This document shows, piece by piece, positions 7,760 to 13,436 of a DNA stretch of 13,436 nt. The notes under the pieces are model-generated. The model was not told where the DNA came from and made no database searches. It was given only the letters and a program-made list of their open reading frames with translations. Position numbers and translations under genes: made by a program. Each line of letters opens with the position of its first letter. The stretch's first letter is position 1. Source of the stretch: Holophagaceae bacterium (GTDB lineage Bacteria; Acidobacteriota; Holophagae; Holophagales; Holophagaceae); assembly GCA_025353305.1 (NCBI GenBank), contig JANXQX010000066.1, positions 1 through 13,436 on the forward strand. The letters are read 5' to 3'.

Positions 7760-8212
7760 CCGTTCTTTCTCCCTGCCGTGTGTCCCGGTCGTGAGCCCCC
7801 CGTTATCACGGGGGCTCATGGCCGGGCTCAAGCGGGATGCTTGAATTTCTGCGGTCTTTGAAAGCTCGGGTGGGTCGAATCATTCTACGGACGCCTCACA
7901 TTCCGGGAGCGTGCCAGGTGCATTTCCTGGCGCGATGGCGGAGAGATGGGCCGATTCGGTGCGCTCATTAGCTCCTTCCTTTACTCATTTCTGGTCAGTG
8001 GTTGATGGCCTGAAGGGAAACAAGGGCGCACCTCGTTCGTCCGCCAGTTTCCCGTTTAGACGATCAATGGATGCATTTCAGAGGTGGTTTTGGTGACCAA
8101 GGACCGGCCCCGATAGGGGGTGGGCGTAGGGTGCTTCTTATCTTTTCCCTAAAGTGACCTCCATCCCCGACCGAAGAGGCATCAACGGGGATAGAGCCCC
8201 AGGGAGCCGGGA
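7760..8212. other. Intergenic region with two hairpins, upstream of the Kelch-SLT gene
   Basis: No gene is supported. Two inverted repeats are visible: TGAGCCCCC (7792-7800) paired with GGGGGCTCA (7810-7818), and a nine-pair stem 7910-7918 with 7926-7934 (one G-T pair, seven-base loop). Neither has a clear T-run. The promoter of the Kelch-SLT gene should lie here, but I see no convincing -35/-10 pair. Confidence 0.5.
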
Positions 8213-10279
8213 ATGGCGAAGGTTGAGCAGAAGACCAATGAGAACCGACTGGCCAAGAAGATTCAGACCAGCCTCGCGGGGAAAGCCTCGGCCCAGGTGA
8301 CGGTGAAGGCGACCCTGACGGGTCCGGCTGCCGAAGTGTGGGTGTCAGACATGGTGGACCCCTGCACCGGCACCACCAAGACTCCATACGCCTACAATGC
8401 GGCGGCCTATCCCTATTCAGCTTGCCTCAAGGCTGATGCCAAGATCTATTCCGTCGGCGGCACGGTAAGCATCGCCCCCATGACCATTCCGCGCTCCTAC
8501 CACACCATGACAAAGCTCGCTGACGGGCGCGTCCTGATCGCGGGTGGCTACCAGAGCGTGAGTTTCAACGCGACGCCGATGCAGGCTGATCCCGTATCGG
8601 GGATCTATGAGCCGAACACGCAATTCACCGCCACTTCATCGGCGGAGATCTTTGATCCGGCCACCGGCCTCTTTACCCCCACGGGAAGCATGAACGACGC
8701 ACGCGCCCTCCACGCCGCGATCCTGCTGCCCACGGGGAAAGTGCTGATTGTGGGCGGAACACGCCCGGTAGGCCTGAACGCCTTTACCTACCCCACCACG
8801 ACCGAACTGTATGACCCGGATACCGGGACGTTCTCCGTCATGGATCACCTCGGGTACGGAATCGAAGAGCCAAAGCTTGTGCTTGAACCAGATGGTGGGG
8901 TATTCATGATGGGGACCATTCAAGGAATTGCTGCTGGTTCAGTGCCCATAGTTACTTCAGAGCAATTCCGCGGTGTGTTGCCAGTCGCAAACACCAGCGG
9001 CGCTCAGAATGGGACCACCACCACGCTTGAGATGCTCCCCCAACCTTGGATCGAAATTGATGGTGGGAGATCAGAGTTTTGGATCTCCGCGAATAGCGCT
9101 AATTCCGATGGCCCAGTGATGCCTGAAATTCCGGCAAAGGTAAAGGGGATCTCCGATATTCAAAATAGGAATGTTACATGGGAGGCCCAAGTCTTTTACA
9201 ACACCGGACAGTGGGCTTCTAAAAACCTATGGGATTCCTTCTCCTCCATTTCAAGAGGGGACCGCTTCCCCGTAGCCAGCCAGATATTTACTGATGGCAC
9301 CAATCCAGTCATGCGAGGCGGAACTATTCGACTAACTGTCAAAATCAAATCTTCCTCAGGAAAAGAGGTCATAGGGGGGCTCGCTAAAGGACCATTAGAG
9401 ATTCATGTCTTTGCAAGAAATCCTGGGGTAGCGAAAGCTGACGAATGGCTCTCGATGGATGGCTTAACATTGAATGTCCCCCCTGTTGAAGCCAATTCGA
9501 GTACTACAACGATGTCAATCCCAGGCTGTACATTGACTGATTGGATACGAGCCATTGCTCGCCAGGAATCAGTGAACACAATGAGGCAATTCATAGAAGC
9601 TGATGAAACGAGGCGGAAGTTTTGGGTGGTAGGGGAACCTCGAATGAATTATGGATCTATTAATTCAGCAGGGAAAAAACTGGGTGGGGATGGGGGGATG
9701 GGGATGATGCAGATCACGAATAACAATTCCGACCCATCTACTGGTGGATATTCTAATATAACTAGGTTTAATTTATTGTGGGATTGGTCGAAAAACGCAG
9801 ATCGTGGGATGACAATGTTTGCAATTTTCGTCTCCAGTGCAAAAAATCTCGCCAGTCATGTGCGAACTTCACCAGTCTTTAATGACATTCTAAATCAGAC
9901 GAATGCTTATCGATTTTTAACTGGGTTACCAAATCTGGATGCAATTTATGTTAGAGACCTAACAATGGATGAAATTATAAGAGAAGCAGTCCGAGGCTAC
10001 AATGGATACGGGCCATTACATTGGGGATTTTATCCTTTTCTTTACCCCAACCAGCCCGAGCACGAATACCGATTGAAGAATGCTTTCATTGGTTGGGGAC
10101 CAAATCTTCCTTTCCTATATACGACTAATGAGAGAGTTCTGCCTCAACCGGATGGACGGCGCATTGCTGATGCGATCTGGGAGACAGTGCCAGCCGATGA
10201 ACGAGCAGTGAGTGGGGAACCTGATTACGTGAATAAGGTTTTTGCAAAAAAACAATTATTAACAAGTACTTGTAATTAA
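8213..10279 (+). CDS. Kelch-domain / SLT lytic transglycosylase fusion, candidate effector
   Basis: A 688-residue product; ATG 8213 has AGGGAG six bases upstream. There is no signal peptide. Residues about 80-245 are Kelch/galactose-oxidase-like repeats (RSYHTMTKLADGRVLIAGGY; SSAEIFDPATGLFTPTGSMN; ALHAAILLPTGKVLIVGG; ELYDPDTGTFS). After a Thr-rich linker near 267-271, a beta-rich region (about 280-430) precedes an SLT domain with AIARQES (catalytic Glu E452), GMGMMQIT (497 on), LWDWSKNADRG and AVRGYNGYG. It should cleave peptidoglycan glycan strands. The Kelch part is GC-rich (about 68% in 8701-8760), the SLT part AT-rich (about 42% in 9961-10020), with the change near 8870-8950, which suggests domain swapping. 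The SLT half is a paralog of 3835-4518. How it leaves the cell is not evident. Confidence 0.82.
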   Translation: MAKVEQKTNENRLAKKIQTSLAGKASAQVTVKATLTGPAAEVWVSDMVDPCTGTTKTPYAYNAAAYPYSACLKADAKIYSVGGTVSIAPMTIPRSYHTMTKLADGRVLIAGGYQSVSFNATPMQADPVSGIYEPNTQFTATSSAEIFDPATGLFTPTGSMNDARALHAAILLPTGKVLIVGGTRPVGLNAFTYPTTTELYDPDTGTFSVMDHLGYGIEEPKLVLEPDGGVFMMGTIQGIAAGSVPIVTSEQFRGVLPVANTSGAQNGTTTTLEMLPQPWIEIDGGRSEFWISANSANSDGPVMPEIPAKVKGISDIQNRNVTWEAQVFYNTGQWASKNLWDSFSSISRGDRFPVASQIFTDGTNPVMRGGTIRLTVKIKSSSGKEVIGGLAKGPLEIHVFARNPGVAKADEWLSMDGLTLNVPPVEANSSTTTMSIPGCTLTDWIRAIARQESVNTMRQFIEADETRRKFWVVGEPRMNYGSINSAGKKLGGDGGMGMMQITNNNSDPSTGGYSNITRFNLLWDWSKNADRGMTMFAIFVSSAKNLASHVRTSPVFNDILNQTNAYRFLTGLPNLDAIYVRDLTMDEIIREAVRGYNGYGPLHWGFYPFLYPNQPEHEYRLKNAFIGWGPNLPFLYTTNERVLPQPDGRRIADAIWETVPADERAVSGEPDYVNKVFAKKQLLTSTCN

Positions 10280-10295
10280 AAAGAAAGGATTTTAC

Positions 10296-11243
10296 ATGCT
10301 AAAAAATAGATTTTCCGCCTCCCTAGTACTATTCACGTGTGTTCAGGCTTATGCCTTGAGCCAGAATCCAAGTGGGTGGAAAGAAAGCAGGAGTTCGGAT
10401 CGTTTGGGGAATGTGCTTCGGCAATATCGCGATGAAGATGGCAACACGGTCTACCAGGAGCGAGAAGTCGGTGGCTTCGTCTTTAAAGGCGTCAATATCG
10501 AAAAAAAAATTGGGTATAACGATTACTATCCCGTGTACAGAATTTATACCAAAACCCCCCAAGGTCTTTTGCTATTCCGTCAGATTGGCATCGAGGAAGT
10601 CCCCATAAAAAAAGAGGACTGCGAGGTTCCGTGCAGCGAGGATATCCTTGTCACCAACCCGAATCGGAGGCATCAGATCCATGTTGGTTGCTTCGGCGTT
10701 GGTGCCAGGTCTGGGCTTGAGTTGTTAGCTTTTGACATCAATCAAAACACGGCCTATTTTCATGTTCTGGTAGACGTAGGTGATAACGCCAAAGTATTGA
10801 TTTATGCTTTCTCAATTCATTCCGGCACGTGGAGTCGGGTCGGGCAAGCAGAGGCCTGTGAGCTATTTTCGGCCCAATTGTCTCCGTCTGGAAAATACTT
10901 AGCTATGCACAAGGATATTAAGGGTAAGGGGCGTAAACGGGATGATTATGACGCTGACAGTTTCATTGAGGTGATCAACCTACATTCTGGGGTCATCTCC
11001 AGCTTTCCCAAACTAGGTGAATACGAGGACCATCGATTGAATGGGACCATCGATATCGAAAAGTTCGAATGGCTCAAAGGGGACCAACTCCGCTTTGTAC
11101 AAAAGATGTCATCTGAGGTTCCTCCAGATATGCGTCCTCCTCGAAAAGTGCAGAAAATGGGGCCAAAGATCGTCCCGAAGACTGCGAGGAAGCCCGGTGA
11201 TCACTGGGAGAATGTGGTCGGTCCAGAGCTGTTTGGAAATTGA
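10296..11243 (+). CDS. Periplasmic candidate immunity protein of the Kelch-SLT effector
   Basis: A 315-residue product starting 16 bp after the effector stop, with GAAAGGA six bases before ATG 10296, so very likely co-transcribed. MLKNRFSASLVLFTCVQAYA is a signal peptide; the LFTC stretch is a poor lipobox, so a soluble periplasmic protein is more likely. It is homologous to the 4515 product through GFVFKG, LSPSGKYLAMHKD and KFEWLKGDQLRFVQ, and those repeats suggest a beta-propeller-like fold. Here the C-terminus is intact (RKPGDHWENVVGPELFGN). Two SLT domains each followed by a member of this family argue for a functional pair, with this protein protecting the producer's own wall. No family name is recognised. 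Confidence 0.75.
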   Translation: MLKNRFSASLVLFTCVQAYALSQNPSGWKESRSSDRLGNVLRQYRDEDGNTVYQEREVGGFVFKGVNIEKKIGYNDYYPVYRIYTKTPQGLLLFRQIGIEEVPIKKEDCEVPCSEDILVTNPNRRHQIHVGCFGVGARSGLELLAFDINQNTAYFHVLVDVGDNAKVLIYAFSIHSGTWSRVGQAEACELFSAQLSPSGKYLAMHKDIKGKGRKRDDYDADSFIEVINLHSGVISSFPKLGEYEDHRLNGTIDIEKFEWLKGDQLRFVQKMSSEVPPDMRPPRKVQKMGPKIVPKTARKPGDHWENVVGPELFGN

Positions 11244-11502
11244 GGGTGACGTCTCCCCTGGTTTAGGGCCAATGATAGTAGGAGTCCGGGGTTGAAAAAG
11301 GATCTCGCTGGGAATCGCGGAGGGAGCCGTGCAGTTCATTGGCGGCGCAGAAGCAGCGGAGTTTGATAACTTCCAGTTCTGGCGGAATCCCGCTCTCGAG
11401 GGGCATAAATGCCACGCTAATCAGCCTCTGTTCCAATCCCTCTCGATCTGTTTTTCTGTTTCCGCACAACTTCGCTAGTCTGGTCCTCCACCCGGAGGTT
11501 CC
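11244..11502. other. Intergenic region between the immunity gene and DinB-like gene
   Basis: About 260 bp. An 84-codon minus-strand reading frame (11263-11517) covers it, but it overlaps the DinB start and has no recognisable domain. No clear terminator is seen after 11243. Confidence 0.4.
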
Positions 11503-11973
11503 ATGGAACGCGGCCATCTTTGGCGGTCTTGCTTCAAGTTGAATTTACGCATGCTGGAGCTGAATTCGGCGGGCATCACGGATGAGATGGCTGGCGCGCG
11601 TCCGGCGGAGGGGGTGTCGAGCCCGGCCTGGATTGTGGGGCACCTGGTCTACAGTCGGCGCAGCCTGATCACGCGCCTGGGCGGAACCCTCGCCGAGGAG
11701 CCCATCTGGAAGGAGAACTATTCAAGGGGTGGGGCAGGCGAGGTTGCCCATTTGGGATTTGCGGCGCTTTGCCAGGCCTTCGGCGCCACCGATGACAGCA
11801 TCAAGGCCGCTTGCCAGGGCGTGCAGGATTGGGATCTGCCCACACCGAACCCTTTCTCCGGCTCGGAACAACCCTTGGAACAATTGATCGCCTTCCTCTA
11901 CATGCACGAGTGCTACCACCTGGGGCAGGTCGGGCTGATGCGGAAGCTGTATGGGCTGAAGGGAGCGATCTGA
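11503..11973 (+). CDS. DinB-like domain protein
   Basis: The 156-residue four-helix-bundle protein has the DinB/YfiT-type arrangement of metal-binding histidines: PAWIVGHLVYSRR (H47) and FLYMHECYHLGQVGLMR (H135, H139). The helix after the second pair is the most conserved part of the family. Members are putative metal-dependent enzymes, often thiol transferases or of unknown role; the reaction here is unknown. There is no signal peptide. ATG 11503 has GGAGG four bases upstream. The gene is GC-rich like the core flanks and looks unrelated to the neighbouring modules. A terminator follows at 12072. Confidence 0.82.
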   Translation: MERGHLWRSCFKLNLRMLELNSAGITDEMAGARPAEGVSSPAWIVGHLVYSRRSLITRLGGTLAEEPIWKENYSRGGAGEVAHLGFAALCQAFGATDDSIKAACQGVQDWDLPTPNPFSGSEQPLEQLIAFLYMHECYHLGQVGLMRKLYGLKGAI

Positions 11974-12071
11974 AACTGAGCCGGGGAGTCTCTGAGAGCG
12001 ATGTGTTGGGATTGTTTTCCAGTTGAAAGCCGGGGATCCCGGGGGGCCGAGGAAATCAACTTTGAAGACGT

Positions 12072-12100
12072 AGCATGGTTCGATCACCGTGCTTGTTTTT
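12072..12100 (+). terminator. Probable rho-independent terminator after the DinB-like gene
   Basis: Stem AGCATGGT / ACCGTGCT (eight pairs, one G-T), loop TCGATC, then TGTTTTT. It lies about 100 bases after the stop. Confidence 0.6.
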
Positions 12101-12129
12101 ATCCCCGAGCGTCCCCGGCCATAAATATC

Positions 12130-12150
12130 TTTCCTGATTATCCCTGATCC
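12130..12150 (+). repeat. Dispersed 21-bp direct repeat, copy 1
   Basis: A 21-base sequence containing CTGATTATCCCTGATCC, identical to 12417-12437. The second copy is part of a longer palindrome. Confidence 0.85.
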
Positions 12151-12179
12151 GCAGCCCACAGCTTTTCAGGTAAAAAGCT

Positions 12180-12210
12180 AATCCACAGATCCCACAGATG
12201 ACGCAGATTT
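12180..12210 (+). repeat. CACAGAT-type intergenic repeat, left arm
   Basis: AATCCACAGAT followed by CACAGAT- and CGCAGAT-like units at 9-10 base spacing. It is inverted relative to 12319-12349, with the first 11 bases perfectly complementary. Repeats of this CACAGATT type are scattered between genes in many bacteria. Confidence 0.7.
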
Positions 12211-12318
12211 CCGGATGGCTACCGACCGCGAAGGAGAAGCAATCTCCCGTTTTCTCCGCATGGGCGGCCCATGCTCCATGCAGGAGCGATCTTCACTCCT
12301 CCACCGCTCACGTTATTT

Positions 12319-12349
12319 AATCTGTGCGAATCGGTGCAATCTGTGGATT
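12319..12349 (-). repeat. CACAGAT-type intergenic repeat, right arm
   Basis: Read on the minus strand it gives AATCCACAGAT and then ACCGAT and CACAGATT units, an imperfect inverted partner of 12180-12210. About 108 unrecognised bases lie between the arms. Confidence 0.7.
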
Positions 12350-12387
12350 CACGGCCTTTTTACGTTTTTTCTGTCCAGCTATTTCAG

Positions 12388-12442
12388 GCTGAGGTTTGTG
12401 GATAATCAGAAAAGCTTTTCCTGATTATCCCTGATCCTCAGC
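12388..12442. repeat. 55-bp imperfect palindrome containing direct-repeat copy 2
   Basis: The left arm GCTGAGG...GGATAATCAGAAAAG faces the right arm CTTTTCCTGATTATCC...CCTCAGC around a central GC. There is one bulged base near the centre and an unpaired stretch between the inner and outer stems. The right arm holds the second copy (12417-12437) of the 21-bp repeat. It is reminiscent of REP/BIME-type elements; no T-run follows, so a terminator is unlikely. Confidence 0.75.
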
Positions 12443-12470
12443 TTGCAAGTTCGCGTGTTTCGCTTATATT
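12443..12470 (+). promoter_or_regulatory. Possible promoter of the IS1595-family transposase
   Basis: TTGCAA (12443-12448), a 16-base spacer, then TATATT (12465-12470), 27 bases before the ATG. It matches a sigma-70 pattern by eye only. Confidence 0.35.
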
Positions 12471-12497
12471 TCGTCATGTGAAATCAAGGAGTTTTCC

Positions 12498-13436
12498 ATG
12501 GCAATCAATCGAGTCCAGTTTCAGAAAGGTCTCTCTTTGGCAACTTTCAGGGATCGCTATGGCTCTGAGGAGCAATGCCTGCTCGCCCTCTTCCATAGCC
12601 GGTGGCCACAGGGGTTCGAGTGTCCTGACTGCGGATCTCCACGCTTTCACCGGCTCAAGTGCCGTCGCCTTTTTCAATGTGCGGACTGCCGCCACCAGGC
12701 CTCTGTCATCGCTGGGACCATTTTTGCTTCCACCAAACTTCCGCTGACGATCTGGTTCCTGGCGATGCACCTGCTCACCCAATCCAAGCACGGCATCTCC
12801 AGCCTCGAACTCGCTCGGCAATTGGGGGTTCGTCAGAAAACGGCCTGGTCCATCAAACACAAGCTGATGCAGGTGATGTTAGAACGGGAACGGACCCGGA
12901 TGCTTTCGGGCCGCGTGGAAACTGACGATGCCTACATGGGCGGCCAATCCCACGGCAAACGAGGCCGAGGGGCTGGCCGTAAGCGTCCCTTCCTCGCCGC
13001 TGTGCAAACGCAGGATGGCCTCAAACCTCACCTACTCTGTCTCATGGCCCTGAAGCGAGTGACTGGCCAGGCCATTCTCAACTGGGGCAAGGCCCACCTC
13101 CATCCCGCAGCCCACGTCGTCACGGATGGATGGAAGGCCTACCGAGCCCTCGACGCCAATGGCTGGGAGCACGAACAGAAGGACGCCGTTTCCAAAGGCT
13201 GGCGCCGCGCCAAGCACCCCGCCTTCCGTTGGGTGAACACCATCCTTGGCAATCTCAAAGGCAACATCCTGGGCGTATGCCGGGCCATCCAGCAAAAACA
13301 CCTGGCCAGGTATCTCGCCGAATTCCAATACCGCTTCAACCGTCGATACGATTTGACCAACATCCTGTCACGGTTGCTCAGGGCCTCTGCCCTTGCCCCG
13401 CCTATGCCATACCGCCTCCTTATTGCGGCTGAGATT
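12498..13436 (+). CDS. IS1595-family transposase (3' end beyond window)
   Basis: The frame is open from ATG 12498 (AAGGAG six bases upstream) to the last base, 313 codons, so the stop is outside the window by probably only a few codons. The N-terminal zinc ribbon has C42-x2-C45 and C61-x2-C64, followed by a helical linker (SSLELARQLGVRQKTAWSIK) and an ISXO2-like catalytic domain. Acidic residues at TDDAYMGG (D143/D144) and VVTDGWKAY (D210), with N247 in WVNTILGNLKG 36 residues later, fit the DD(36)N form of some IS1595 members. AEFQYRFNRRYDL is the usual C-terminal block. No internal stop or frameshift was found on full translation. Confidence 0.93.
   Translation, partial: MAINRVQFQKGLSLATFRDRYGSEEQCLLALFHSRWPQGFECPDCGSPRFHRLKCRRLFQCADCRHQASVIAGTIFASTKLPLTIWFLAMHLLTQSKHGISSLELARQLGVRQKTAWSIKHKLMQVMLERERTRMLSGRVETDDAYMGGQSHGKRGRGAGRKRPFLAAVQTQDGLKPHLLCLMALKRVTGQAILNWGKAHLHPAAHVVTDGWKAYRALDANGWEHEQKDAVSKGWRRAKHPAFRWVNTILGNLKGNILGVCRAIQQKHLARYLAEFQYRFNRRYDLTNILSRLLRASALAPPMPYRLLIAAEI

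Larger units (their letters stand above)
12443..13436 (+). mobile_element. IS1595-family insertion sequence, right end not in window
   Basis: Inferred from the transposase. The left boundary is approximate: the terminal inverted repeat cannot be identified without the other end. It abuts the palindromic repeat at 12388-12442, which may be the target or flank. Confidence 0.55.

Noticed and set aside
8064..8387. Minus-strand Pro/Ser/Arg-rich frame over the Kelch start
   Set aside because: Composition typical of an antisense shadow in GC-rich DNA.
10296..11243. Lipoprotein assignment for the second candidate immunity protein
   Set aside because: The residues before the Cys (LFT) do not fit a normal lipobox; a plain signal peptide fits better.
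11263..11517. 84-codon minus-strand frame MAAFHGTSGWRTRL...
   Set aside because: Runs across the DinB ribosome site and start, no convincing start signal or domain.
12215..12424. 69-codon frame starting MATDREGEAI
   Set aside because: Its second half is a translation of the intergenic repeats, and no ribosome site is present.
12130..12442. CRISPR array
   Set aside because: Only two direct copies of the repeat, unequal surroundings, no regular spacers and no cas genes.

Overview
The window looks like a bacterial chromosome segment: Shine-Dalgarno-led genes, signal peptides, a porin-like outer membrane barrel and periplasmic-type proteins point to a diderm. The flanking genes are GC-rich. An Acidobacteriota (Holophagae) or deltaproteobacterial-type host would fit the gene set, but this is a weak inference and no marker gene settles it.

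Layout. (1) 1-1126, minus strand: a metallo-beta-lactamase-fold phosphodiesterase-like gene that runs off the left edge, and a small outer membrane beta-barrel. (2) 1206-2237, plus strand: a TPR protein with a helix-turn-helix-like tail. (3) 2509-3834: an IS4-family element (ISPepr1/DUF4372-like). (4) 3835-11243, plus strand: an accessory block of three two-gene modules. Each is a peptidoglycan-cleaving C-terminal domain followed within 20 bp, or with overlap, by a gene for a probable periplasmic or helical-repeat partner: (a) an SLT/lysozyme-like domain decapitated by the IS, plus a signal-peptide protein; (b) a LAS/M15-type murein peptidase missing its N-terminus, plus a Sel1-repeat protein; (c) a full-length protein with a Kelch N-terminus and an SLT C-terminus, plus a signal-peptide protein homologous to the partner in (a). 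(5) 11503-11973: a DinB-like protein with a terminator. (6) 12130-12442: a nested set of dispersed and inverted repeats. (7) 12498-end: an IS1595-family transposase cut by the right edge.

The central block is the most interesting part. Its architecture fits a polymorphic-toxin style locus: a full-length effector plus truncated 'orphan' effector/immunity cassettes, with GC shifts at module joints, reading-frame collisions and insertion sequences at or near its borders. The antibacterial toxin/immunity role is inferred from gene order, domain type and paralogy. No PAAR, VgrG, Rhs or other secretion marker is visible in the window, so the delivery route is unknown.
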